Assembly: GCA_964016885.1 (NCBI GenBank)
Contig: OZ024748.1
Location: 32,362,291 to 32,426,290 of the forward strand
From: Eledone cirrhosa
Taxonomy: Eukaryota; Mollusca; Cephalopoda; Octopoda; Eledonidae
Direction of reading: 5' to 3'
DNA: 64,000 nt
This document shows positions 10,594 to 20,178 of this stretch, piece after piece. Within the stretch, counting starts at the first letter, position 1; the number at the start of each line of letters is the position of its first letter. The translations under genes were made by a program, and so were the position numbers. The notes beneath the pieces were generated by a model. The model was not told the DNA's origin and did not search any database. It was given only the letters and a program-made list of their open reading frames with translations.

Positions 10594-11035
10594 TGTAGCG
10601 AAATCTGTCCATGCCTTGAACCCTGGGTGACACCTAAAAGTCAAATTCTAGGTCACCATCCTTTTCGACGTGGACAGGTTCATGCGTGGGCGATCCCTCG
10701 AGGCAGAAGACAGAAAGCGACAGGTATAAAAGCCTGTATCATCCTACGTCTGACACACAGAGAGATCAGAGAATTATGCTATAGACGAGCTATTTAAAGA
10801 TTCACCGCCACCTACAGGTCGCTGAGGTCTACAGATAATCACAGACCATTACTCTCTATCCTGGTCTCATACTACACCAGCCTCATGAACCAACAACAAA
10901 ATAACATCGCCAACCTTCGCGACTCGTGGTAACTTGTTTATTGTTCTTTTTGACTGAAGTGAAGTAAACCTTTTTATATATAAAGTAAATATGTTATTCT
11001 TGTTATTTCATCTAACAAACACTTTTACCCTTCGT
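10594..11035 (+). mobile_element. Probable solo LTR
   Basis: Begins TGTAGCGAAATC and carries a TATA box (GGTATAAAAGCC at about 10,717-10,728). It ends in a segment resembling the other solo LTR (GACTGAAGTGAAGTAAACC, compared with GACTTCTGTGAAGTAAAAACC at about 14,950). The overall size and TATA-to-end spacing suit an LTR. The 3' boundary and target duplication could not be fixed. Confidence 0.5.
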
Positions 11036-11363
11036 TTACTTTTAATTTCATATATATATCAACTTTTAATTTCATATATATATATATACACATATACACA
11101 ACTGCTGTAACATACTTAATCATAGGTGTAGTGGAACACGCCTGACCTGGGGCTAAACAACAACGAGAAACCGACAATGGGGGTCCGCTATAATACTTGA
11201 AGATGTTTCTAAAAGCAGCCATGATGTAATGTAGAGGAAACTGGGACGGGCGGGGATGCTCTGAATAACATTTACTACTAACTGTCAAGGGGAAATAACT
11301 TTTGTAATGCTTTTTGTGTGTACGGTGCCTCTTTGTATTATTATGCATAAACTGAGGGGTGGG

Positions 11364-11502
11364 GTGGATTGGCAGTATCGGTAGAGCATAGGACACCATG
11401 CTTTGAGGCATAGAGTTATGGTCTGAGTTCAAATCCCGCCGAGGTTAACTTTGCCTTTCATCCTTACGGGGTCAATAACATAAAGTATCAGTAATGTACT
11501 GT
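11364..11502 (+). mobile_element. tRNA-derived SINE (family 1), 3'-truncated
   Basis: The 5' head GGCAGTATCGGTAGAG is an A-box-like pol III promoter and GAGTTCAAATCCC a B-box-like one, followed by the family body (CGCCGAGGTTAACTTTGCC, CATCCTTACGGGGTC). It stops after CAGTAATGTACTG, so the distal GGCCTTGTGCCAAAAGTAG part is missing. Confidence 0.85.
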
Positions 11503-11628
11503 GGTTATGTATGATCTTTTAACGAAGTTAGAAGTAACTTAACATTAATACTTAGTCACAGAAGAAAAGAGGAAATCAATTCAGTATGGAACTTATTAAC
11601 TTACTAATGAAGCAAGTCTGTCAATAAT

Positions 11629-11809
11629 TGTTTCTACTATTGGCACAAGGCCAGCAATTAATCAGTACATTACTGGTATTTATTTTATCAACCCCGTAAG
11701 GATGAAAGGCAAAGTTAACCTCGGCGGGATTTGAACTCAGAATGGCAAGGGCCGTAATTCTATGCGTCAAATCATGGTGTCCGACCCTCTACCGATACTG
11801 CCATTTCAC
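11629..11809 (-). mobile_element. tRNA-derived SINE (family 1), full length, with target duplication
   Basis: Reverse-complement orientation: TGTTTCTACTATTGGCACAA at the left (SINE 3' end) through GGGATTTGAACTC (B box) to CTACCGATACTGCC (A box). An exact 18-bp direct repeat AGCAAGTCTGTCAATAAT flanks it (11,611-11,628 and 11,810-11,827), as expected for LINE-mediated retroposition. It lies 125 bp from an oppositely oriented copy. Confidence 0.95.
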
Positions 11810-11827
11810 AGCAAGTCTGTCAATAAT

Positions 11828-12250
11828 GACAGCAATACTGTTGAATATATTTAATGTTTGGAGTCTAGGTTTGTTATGTTATATATATACTAGGTTTACC
11901 AGATCTACTGGCAAACTTGTGTTTTGATAAATTGATGGTGTAAGAGAAACCCTATAGTTTATGTTGATTAACATAGAAGTGATTAACATGGAAGTGATTA
12001 ACAGTAAGAATGATATTTTAATGATTTATTTCTAGGATATAATTATATAAATATTTAACATTTGATATAGAGGATTAAATCTATGAGTAACTTTGGAGAA
12101 ATAACTATTTCCAGGGACTAATGTAGGGCTAGAACCCAGGACCTTGTGATAGGAAAGTTAACTTCTTATTGTAACAACAGGGCAGATAGGAAATACACTG
12201 TGTATATGTGTGTATATATGATTGTGTATAAATTATAAAGAGTTACAAAC
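11828..12250. other. AT-rich sequence with no recognised feature
   Basis: No credible open frame or family landmark. Short repeats such as GATTAACATAGAAGTGATTAACATGG near 11,967 are visible. A TA tract begins at about 12,252. Confidence 0.5.
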
Positions 12251-12255
12251 AGTTA

Positions 12256-12290
<35 letters not shown>

Positions 12291-12293
<3 letters not shown>

Positions 12294-12873
12294 AATGTAA
12301 GTATGTATGTATACGTACATACATATATGTATACAGATGTACAGTAGTATGTATATATATACATACATGCACACATATATATATGTACGTATGGGTTTAC
12401 CGAACATTTATTATAATGTTCGGTTTGTTTGTAAGCAAACAGCCCGAATTACGCCATACAGTGTTCAGGCTAACTCACTCGATATGCAAATTAGGCTGCT
12501 CAGCTGTTAATATGCATAAGGAAAGTATATACTTTCAGACGTTCAATCATCTGCTAGGAAGGTATACGATGCTGACGATAGCTAATAAGCTTGAAACTAG
12601 TACATCGTTCCTGTGTCCGTCTTGAACAAAAAGGTGACGATGGTTGCCTGAACAATGTACAGCGTAATTCGGGCTGTTTGTTTACAAACAAACCGAGCAT
12701 TATAATAAATGTTCTGTAAATCCATGCATACATATATATATGTGTGCATGTATCTATATATATACATACTACTGTACGTCTGTATACATATATGTATGTA
12801 CGTATACATACATACTTACATTTAAGTATCAGCCGTTCTAAGAGTGAGGAATAAAATGTTGTTTCATTCTTTT
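12291..12873. mobile_element. Foldback/MITE-like element with about 185-bp inverted repeats
   Basis: The left arm (12,291-12,473, AAATGTAAGTATG...CAGTGTTCAGGC) is matched in reverse complement by the right arm (about 12,642-12,833). The core between them (CTCGATATGCAAATTAGGC...TTGAACAAAAAGGTGACG) is the core of the 1-3 kb array units. This copy therefore looks like the single-copy form (arm, core, inverted arm) from which the tandem array at the left edge could derive. Short TA tracts sit symmetrically in both arms. No transposase is encoded. Confidence 0.8.

Positions 12874-12875
<2 letters not shown>

Positions 12876-12956
<81 letters not shown>
12876..12956. repeat. (TA)n microsatellite
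   Basis: About 80 bp of alternating TA directly after the foldback element. The open frame crossing it (12,554-12,970 minus) is an Ile/Tyr repeat artefact. Confidence 0.95.
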
Positions 12957-12959
<3 letters not shown>

Positions 12960-13435
12960 GAAAATTGCAAACTCCACTGTCACCACATATTATGAACCTG
13001 AAGATTGCGAAAGCATGAAAGTACTTGTTCAATTAACACTTAGAATTTAATATTCTATCATACTATTATATATTTTAAAGGATTGTAAATAAAACGAGTA
13101 AATCAGACAAAGTTGGAATTCCTCTTATTAATATAATCTTCTATACACAATCATACACACCCGTGTATATTTACCTATATATATATATGTATGTATGTAT
13201 ATAAAAAGTAAACATAACACAATCGGTAGTATATGGAAGGAATATATCAGGTTAACACTTGAAATACCAGCAAGAGGGTCTTAATATTTAACCGACAACC
13301 ACTTCAACACCTATTGATCAGGTGAACATCTCAGTCAGATTTTTATCCCCACCAGAAGATGAGATAGTGACATTTGTAAACACACAATCCCCACCCACTG
13401 GTGAAGAATGCACCTCCCAACATAACCCAGTAGTT
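12957..13435. other. No recognised gene
   Basis: Unique-looking AT-rich sequence with a short TATG/TA tract near 13,168-13,202. Nothing supportable is coded before LINE copy C begins. Confidence 0.5.
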
Positions 13436-14590
13436 AGTGACTTCATATACTTAGAAGAACTTGAAGACTGAGGACAACCTGGAGGAGAAGGATATGGAAG
13501 TTAAAGGACCCCTCAGCCAGTTCCAAATTTAGAGATATTTTGTTTGATCTTTACAACAGTAAGGAAGAACAAATAGAAACATACAATATAGAGGAACAGT
13601 GGGAGTTCCTGAAAGAAACTTTGCTGAAGGTGTCAAACTAGATCTGTGGCTGGAGCAGGGCTTCAGAGAGAAGGAGAGTAACTTGGTGGTGAAACACTAG
13701 GGTAGATGAAACAATTAAGGTCAAGAGACAGGCATCTAAAAATGTCAGAATGGGGGAAGCTGGAGGGTACACTACCAGGAAGCTAGGCAAGAAGTATTCT
13801 TTGCAAGGAGGAAGCAGAGAATATATAATTTTCATTGCTTTTATGATGTGAGGACGAAATACATGAGATGTTCAGGATTGTGAGGCAGTGTGTGAGGGAA
13901 AATTGTGATGTTGGGGTAAAGTGTATCCAGGATGATATTGGGGCACTTGCCCTCACTGATGCTGAATAGGTCAGCTGAAAAGTGCATAGGCAGACCAAGA
14001 TACTCTCATGAAATGACCAAATGAGGTTTATTTTTCAATGGAAGGAAACAATGCAGTTATTAATAAGAAGAGTTGAAATTAGTGCAGGCAAGATTTCACA
14101 GCTCTAGCATCATGCTATCATTGATAGTCTATGAACTTTTCAGCCAACCTTTGTAACATGGAAATGCCTTTATGAAAGATTACTGAATGAGGAGAAACCA
14201 ATGGAGGAAGATAGTCTACGGAAAGTGGGCCCAACAGAGGGTCCAGCAATGCATGTAAGCAGTAGCGTAGTAAGGTAATTAAGGATATGAAGACAGAGAA
14301 AGTATCTTGTCCATTGGTGATAGTTGCTGAGATACTGAAAGTATCTGGGATGGTGGGTCACATCTTAACCACTGGCATCGTAAAGCAAGTAATACAAAAT
14401 GGTGTCATATCAAATCAATGGTGTAGTATCATCATCATCAACTTCTACAAGGACAAAGGAGTTGTACTAGAGCTAGAAAACTATAGAGACATGAAGATGT
14501 TAGAGTTATAACACAGCTGATTAGGGACCAAGTTAACCTAGATGAGATGAAGTTTGGATTTGTGCCAGGTAAAAGTACCACTGATGTCCT

Positions 14591-15047
14591 TGTAGCAAGA
14601 GTTGCCTCCCTTGTCATGACAATCTCATCACCACTATTAGAAAGTAGCTGGAGTTACTTCCCTTTGGGGGTGATAGAACCCTTTTTATCACTTCCGGTCG
14701 GACCCTATAAAAGGAACAGGTTAGGACGATCTCTCTCTCGCCTGCTGAATCCCAAAGTGTTAACAACACCTGCGACCTTGTCATGAGATGATTCCTCTCT
14801 CATTTTCCTTCGCCACCAAGAAGAATGCAACCGGCAGCCTAAGAACCTAAGAAGATGTTAACACCTCCAAGAGAAGATCTCTGTTCTTCTCCACACACTT
14901 CAGCCTAGGAGTTGTGACCCACGGGTAATGATTTATTTGTATTAATCCCTTTGACTTCTGTGAAGTAAAAACCTTGTCACAACACACACCAGCATTTATT
15001 GTCATTTCTAATAATTTTATATGTACACCGATACTAATTCTCTTAAA
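14591..15047 (+). mobile_element. Solo LTR inserted in LINE copy C
   Basis: Starts TGTAGCAAGAGTTGCCTCCC and has a TATAAAAG box at 14,706-14,713 preceded by CTTCCGGTCGGACCC, as in the 5.6-kb LTR element. TCCT flanks both ends (14,587-14,590 and 15,048-15,051). Removing the LTR and one TCCT restores the LINE frame exactly (DVL followed by FLVWQLQE), which confirms the boundaries. A solo LTR normally results from recombination between the two LTRs of a full insertion. Confidence 0.85.
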
Positions 15048-15703
15048 TCCTCTTCCTTGTGTGGCAACTGCAAGAGTATTACCTAGCTAAAATAAGCCCC
15101 TCTACTTGGCATTTGTTGACCCAGAGAGAGCTTCTGTGAGACTTCCCCGTTCCATAATCTGGTGTGTAACTTAGAAAACTAAGGGTATATGAGTGGCTTG
15201 TGAGAGCAGTAAAAGCCATGTATGGAGGAACAGTCAGTAAGGTTAAAAGTAATGATGACTATAGTGAGGAGTTGAGTGAGCAAGTCTATCAGGGCTCTGT
15301 TTTAACCCTCTTCTGTTTATTATCATCCTGCAGGCTATTACATAAGAGTTTAAGACTGGCTGTCCATGGGAACTCCTGTATTCACATGATTGAACCCTTG
15401 TAGCTTAATCTATGGTAAAATTAGAGGAGAAATTCCAAACCTGGAAGCATGGCCTAGAATGAAAATGTCTTAAAGTTAACTTGGCAAAATAGAAAGGAAA
15501 AGAGGGCCTAGATCCCCTAAAAAAAAATGACCTTGCTCAGTCTAAAGGGAAGGAGTAGGTAGAAATTCCAAACTATGGATAGACAAGAGATGGGATCTCA
15601 GTGAGATTAGCAAAAGAATGTAAGTTTTGTATGTGCTTGATGCACAAGAGCAATAAGCAGCAAGAGCTCACAAAAAAACCAAAAAAAAACCAAGCTACTT
15701 TAA

Positions 15704-15928
15704 CCCTTTAGCATTTACATTACTCTATATATATACTATTATATTTTTGTGGTAAAGGCTTTATCTTACATAATTATTTCACATAATATCGAATCTATGA
15801 GATTTTGATATTATTTATATTGAGAACAATACCTTAACGTCGGTATGAGTGGCCAATTATGGCCGGTTTGAACAGAAAGATGTGAGAGTATTCTGGCTGG
15901 ATATGGCTGGTTTAAATGTCCAGAAGGG
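15704..15928. mobile_element. TTAA-type (piggyBac-like) MITE, 225 bp
   Basis: Flanked by TTAA on both sides (15,700-15,703 and 15,929-15,932). The termini are CCCTTTAGCATTTA and the imperfect inverse TAAATGTCCAGAAGGG. TTAA targets and CCC-starting ends are typical of piggyBac-type transposons. It is non-coding and would need a transposase in trans. It lies inside LINE copy C. The same family, much expanded internally, splits the zinc-finger fragment at 26,375. Confidence 0.85.
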
Positions 15929-16435
15929 TTAAATGTCCAGAAGGCTCTATAGAAACCGGTTCATAATTTCTGTTAACTAGATGACTAAATTAATAGTGGA
16001 GGTGGGTGTTCTGAAGGTACAGTAGCCTGAGTGAGAATGGGATGGAAAAAGTTTAGGGAGCTACTACTAATACTGCCTACAAAATGATTTCCCCTGAAAG
16101 TGAAAGGCAGATTGTATGAAGTTTGTGTACGAACATCAATGTTACATTGAAGTGAGACCAGGGCAATATATTCAGAGGACCTATAAAGACTGGAAAGAAA
16201 TGAAGTTTACATGATCTGATAGATGTGTAATAGTGTGCATGAACAACAAGCATTAATAAACTGAGTGAGAAACTAGGCATAAGAGAGGTCAGATGCAGTG
16301 TAGAGGAGAGGAGATTGTGGTGGTTTGGACACGTGATGTATATGGAAGATGACAGCTGTATAAAAAGGTACAGGGTTGTCAAAGTCGATGTTAACTATGA
16401 AAGAGGAAGATCTAGAAAAGCTTGGGATGAAATAA

Positions 16436-16533
16436 TTGTTTCTACTTTTGGCACAAGGCCAGCAATTATCCCAGTGTATTACTGGTACTTTATTTTATTG
16501 ACCCCGTAAGGATGGAAGGCAAAGTTAATCTCG
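16436..16533 (-). mobile_element. 5'-truncated family 1 SINE inserted in LINE copy C
   Basis: Only the 3' part of the SINE (TGTTTCTACTTTTGGCACAA to GGCAAAGTTAATCTC) is present, without the tRNA-like head. An exact 16-bp target duplication GCTTGGGATGAAATAA flanks it (16,420-16,435 and 16,534-16,549). Excising it rejoins the LINE reading frame ...SRKAWDEII and KAQLAQLNL. Confidence 0.95.
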
Positions 16534-16973
16534 GCTTGGGATGAAATAATAAAAGCTCAACTTGCCCAATTAAACCTCTCAATGGAAATGTCACAGGATC
16601 GAGATCTCTGGCGTCATGCTGTACTGTAGAAGACCTCCCCCTTCCCATGTGCTGAAAATGAAATAAAACACACCAATCATCTCTTCACCCCTCCCCATTC
16701 ATAATACCCTGCCCTCACCTGCTAACTATCCCTTACACCTCGTTGATGCTACAACAATAAAAACACCCAGTTCATCCTGTAAGGTTGTCATACAAAAGTG
16801 TGCAGTTCACATTGTAACGTGTTTCATCCAGCCTTAGAAACCAAACCAAAATACACATCCATATGAGCAACACCTGGTCTCCACACCTGACATGTCTCAT
16901 AACGTGACAACCTGTTTAACCCATGCAGGTGTGATAAAAATGAACGTTAAATGATAATGTTGATGATGATAAT

Positions 16974-17153
16974 TGTTTCTACTTTTGGCACAAGGCCAGC
17001 AATTACTCAGTACATTACTGGTACTTTATTTTATCGACCCCGTAAGGATGAAAGACAAAGTTAACCTCGGCGGGATTTGAACTCAGACAGTAAAGGGACG
17101 TAACTATGCTGGAAAGCATGGCGTCCGACTCTCTACCGATACTGCCAATCCAC
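16974..17153 (-). mobile_element. Full-length family 1 SINE in the LINE 3' tail
   Basis: 180 bp, with A-box and B-box in reverse complement (CTCTACCGATACTGCC and GGGATTTGAACTC). It is flanked by the 13-bp duplication TGATGATGATAAT (16,961-16,973 and 17,154-17,166). The target is the ATGATG-rich tail of LINE copy C. Confidence 0.95.
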
Positions 17154-17294
17154 TGATGATGATAATGATAGTATATAAACAAACGTAACGTAGTAAACTA
17201 CCAAGGGAGACAACTCCACCTTTGCTCAATTTAAATCCCATGTTAGTATGATTGAGCAAGACTTATAATTAAAGTTGTTCCAGCTGTGACTATC

Positions 17295-17298
<4 letters not shown>

Positions 17299-17379
<81 letters not shown>

Positions 17380-17740
17380 CATGCGGGTGTATGTGATTAA
17401 ACTGCAGAATATGGTATTTGATGTTGCAAGACAGGAGAGCGTGATATTTGGCTGCTATTTCTACCAGGTCAAGTAACCAGGTAGGAGACTCTCGTTGATA
17501 CGTAATAAATATTTCACTGAGAGATGCTGCTTGTTTTACCAGGTGTTGGATACAATTGATGGAGTGAATTGATATAACTGAAGATCTTTCTGAATGTATT
17601 AAATTATGCCAGGGACTTTTAACGTATGACACCGGTGTTATTTAAGAGCGGGGAAACATTTTCAAAGACACTATCTTAATTATAACTTTAATTAATCTAA
17701 TTATATCTTATGTAGCAATTATCTCATGTGAAGGTGAAAG
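17299..17740 (+). repeat. Dispersed repeat beginning in (TA)n, copy 2
   Basis: A TA tract (17,299-17,375) followed by sequence that matches 7,845-8,294 in reverse complement, most clearly at GACTTTTAACGTATGACACCGG (17,617-17,638) and AATTATAACTTTAATTAATCTAATTATATCTT (17,680-17,711). It lies just upstream of the zinc-finger gene. The minus-strand frame across it is a TA artefact. Confidence 0.7.
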
Positions 17741-18141
17741 TTAATATTCTGTAGATAACATAGAGTGAGCTACATGTTCCAGGGTAGGTGTTCCATCACC
17801 TACATGATTAAATATTTCATTTCATGAGGAACTAGGTTACATCGTGAATTGGTTGTTCCACATTTTACAGGACAGTGAGAAATAGGTTTAAATCACCAAC
17901 ATCTGAACAATTAGCTTTCCTGGTCTTGACTTTACATTTGGACTTGAAATATAAAGTACGTATTATTTGTATTGTTAACACAGCAGATATTGTGTACTTT
18001 TCTATACTCCATGGTGAACAATCCTCATTTATTAAGACACAAAGACACACACACTCTCTCTCTCTTACACTTTCTTACCCCGACATCAGTCTCACACACT
18101 CATATAACTTCAGAACTTCGAAGAATTGTTCAAGAATTACT

Positions 18142-18951
18142 ATGGAGGACGTTAAACACTTGGACATTTCTACCACACCTGTTTCTACCAATATAGATAC
18201 AGTTACACAAACATACAGTGGTGAGAAACCTTTACCTACTGAAACATGTACTGAACAAGGATCATTATACAGAAATATTCCTGAATATAGCTGTGATATT
18301 TGTAGGAAAACTTTCTCATCAGAAGATGAATTATCTACACACAAACACATACATATTAAAGACAAACCCTATCATTGTGAAATATGTGGGAAATCTTTCA
18401 CTGAAACTTCTCATCTTCGTGAACACATACGAAGTCACACAGGAGAGAAACCTTTTCATTGTGAAATATGTGGGAAATCTTTCAGTCTGAATTCCAATTT
18501 TGTTAGGCATATACGTAGTCACAGTGGGGAAAAACTATTTCACTGTGAAATATGTGGGAAATCTTTTGCTGAGAAAGCTAATCTTGTTATACATATACGT
18601 ATTCACACTGGAGAGAAACCCTATCAATGTGAAGTATGTGGGAAATATTTTGCTGATAGTGCTGCTCTTGTAGTTCACAGAAGAACACACACTGGCGAGA
18701 AACCGTATCAATGTGAAATATGTGGGAAAGCATTTGTAACAAGCAGTAAGTTAACTATACATAAAAGAACGCACACTGGAGAGAAACCCTATCACTGTGA
18801 AATATGTGGGAAATATTTTGTAACAAGCTGTTCTTTAACTATACATAAAAGAACACACACTGGAGAGAAACCGTGTTTTTGTGAAATATGTGGGAAATCT
18901 TTTGGCAGGAGTGATGTCTTAACTAAACACAAAAGAACACATACTGGATAG
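18142..18951 (+). CDS. C2H2 zinc-finger protein, eight intact fingers, ending at an early stop
   Basis: Encodes 269 residues from MEDVKHLDIS to ...KHKRTHTG. A 70-residue leader is followed by eight consecutive C2H2 fingers with TGEKP(Y/F/L/C) linkers. Each has CxxC, 12 residues, then HxxxH, for example [20 protein letters not shown] and YQCEVCGKYFADSAALVVHR. Such arrays bind DNA in the nucleus. The target cannot be read from sequence. The start chosen is ATG at 18,142. The frame is open back to 17,875, but that part has no domain, and a possible splice acceptor (TTTTACAG at 17,863-17,870) lies just before it. The stop is a TAG in the ninth linker, where GAG would give TGEKP, and finger-coding sequence continues beyond. 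The protein may be a shortened but working factor or an early pseudogene. Confidence 0.8.
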   Translation: MEDVKHLDISTTPVSTNIDTVTQTYSGEKPLPTETCTEQGSLYRNIPEYSCDICRKTFSSEDELSTHKHIHIKDKPYHCEICGKSFTETSHLREHIRSHTGEKPFHCEICGKSFSLNSNFVRHIRSHSGEKLFHCEICGKSFAEKANLVIHIRIHTGEKPYQCEVCGKYFADSAALVVHRRTHTGEKPYQCEICGKAFVTSSKLTIHKRTHTGEKPYHCEICGKYFVTSCSLTIHKRTHTGEKPCFCEICGKSFGRSDVLTKHKRTHTG

Positions 18952-19140
18952 AAACCCTATCACTGTGAAATATGTGGGAAATCTTTCATTAGTAACAGTG
19001 AATATAAGGAACACAAAAAGCACACACTGGTGAAAAAGTTTTCACACTGAGAAATATGTGGGAAATGTTTTTCTCTAACAGTTACTTAGACACAAACACA
19101 CAGAGGAAGGAAAGTTTTTAACTGTGAAACATGAGACATC
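18952..19140 (+). pseudogene. Zinc-finger remnants downstream of the early stop
   Basis: In frame directly after the TAG the sequence still reads [20 protein letters not shown], a complete ninth finger. A frameshift (HTLVKKFSH then stop) and a damaged tenth finger (EICGKCFS, with its first Cys lost) follow, then a trace of another (FNCET). The order stop first, then frameshift, indicates that this end is no longer under selection. Confidence 0.8.
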
Positions 19141-19249
19141 CTTCCTCTTACAAATCTAAACTTATTTTCCACCAATATCAAATGTGAATACTTGGCAGTT
19201 TGATAGACTACAAACATTGCTGGCCATTTTTACAAATATATTTTCATTT

Positions 19250-19477
19250 GAAATTAAAATCTTTCTCTGATCTATTCTTGACCTTTTGAATTAGTTTTAA
19301 ATCTATGCAAGAAATTTCAGCCGTGGTTTGTCAACACCAACATTCCCTGCTATAGTGTGTGTAATTAAGGGATGCTCTATCACCTGAGGTAATGTCCTGT
19401 CTGCTTTGTTAAATTTTAGAGGCCTACACCAACATTCCCTGCTATAGTGTGTGTGTACTGCCACCAGAAATAACATC
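19250..19477. repeat. Zinc-finger 3' flank with a short direct duplication
   Basis: AACACCAACATTCCCTGCTATAGTGTGTGT occurs at about 19,343-19,373 and, starting TACACC, again at about 19,425-19,455. The surrounding segment (TTTAAATCTATG(C/T)A(A/G)GAA, then CAACACCAACATTCC) recurs at 32,410-32,485 behind the second zinc-finger fragment, which supports paralogy of the two loci. Confidence 0.65.
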
Positions 19478-19949
19478 TGTGAAATATACAGCGCCATCTA
19501 CCTGTTTGCTAGCTACCTCAACGGGAAACAAAAGAACCTTTAAAAGCTACCGAATAAACACCTACACAGCGGCTAAACATCAAACGATTATTTCTGTATA
19601 AATAGAGTGGTTCCAAACACTTCACCAGTCGACATTTGGCAGAGTCAACTCGCGTATCGTTGTTCTTCACCTCTGCCACTCTTTGTCACTCACACGCCTT
19701 GTACCTCGTATCGTCGCTTCATGTGAAAATAAATAGCTGATCGAATTTACATCTCGCCTTGCTTCGTCCTTTCAACTTGTGCTTTCGTCAGTCCATCCTC
19801 AACAGTTCTTTTAAGGGCTATATGCGACAACAGTCCTTTTAAGGGCTATCTTCAGATCTGATCAGACCGTATGCGATAACAGTCCTTCTAAGGGCTATTC
19901 TCGGATCTGATCAGAAGTAGTGACTAGACTGACTAACCACGTCGCAACA
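19478..19949 (+). repeat. 5' LTR of Gypsy element 1
   Basis: TGTGAAATATACAGCGCC...GTCGCAACA, about 472 bp. It contains TATAAATA (19,597-19,604) and AATAAA (19,728-19,733). The distal part holds three copies of ACAGT(C/T)CTT(T/C)TAAGGGCTAT between about 19,800 and 19,900. Two bases separate it from the primer-binding site. Confidence 0.85.
19597..19604 (+). promoter_or_regulatory. LTR TATA box
   Basis: TATAAATA inside the LTR, about 120 bp from its start and 125 bp before AATAAA, a normal U3 to R arrangement. The same box is kept in the 3' LTR (TGTATAAATAGAGTGG near 24,420). Confidence 0.6.
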
Positions 19950-20178
19950 ATTGGTGACCCGAAAGTGAGTTGAACGCGCAACCAGATAGCACCTAAGAAA
20001 ATATCAACATGGACATGTCACAAACGACAGAGGCCGAGATTTCAGAGAGCGGGATGGTCAAATTAAAGCCCTCTCGAATCAAGTAGAGAACTTGACCGTT
20101 TAAACACACCGGCGATGCAGCAACAGTCAATCCAGGCCTTTTCACAGTCGAAGATCCAGAAGTCCCAGTCAAAATCGT

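Larger units (their letters stand above)
13440..16973 (+). mobile_element. LINE copy C, hosting several later insertions
   Basis: The longest copy of the main LINE family here. In order: the pre-RT segment (LRRRIWKLKDPSAS at about 13,480, then YNIEEQWEFLKETLLKVSN), an N-terminal part of RT (NQWCSIIIINFYKDKG at about 14,420, KFGFVPGKSTTDVL at 14,547), the palm after an LTR insertion (VWQLQEYYLAKIS at about 15,060, WLVRAVKAMYGGTVSKVK at 15,200), the C-terminal part (RMGWKKFRELLLILPTK at about 16,040, EERRLWWFGHVMYMEDD at about 16,310) and the 3' UTR ending TTGATGATGATAAT. Stops and frameshifts are frequent and the YADD box is lost. Insertions: solo LTR 14,591-15,047, TTAA MITE 15,704-15,928, and SINEs 16,436-16,533 and 16,974-17,153. 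Confidence 0.85.
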
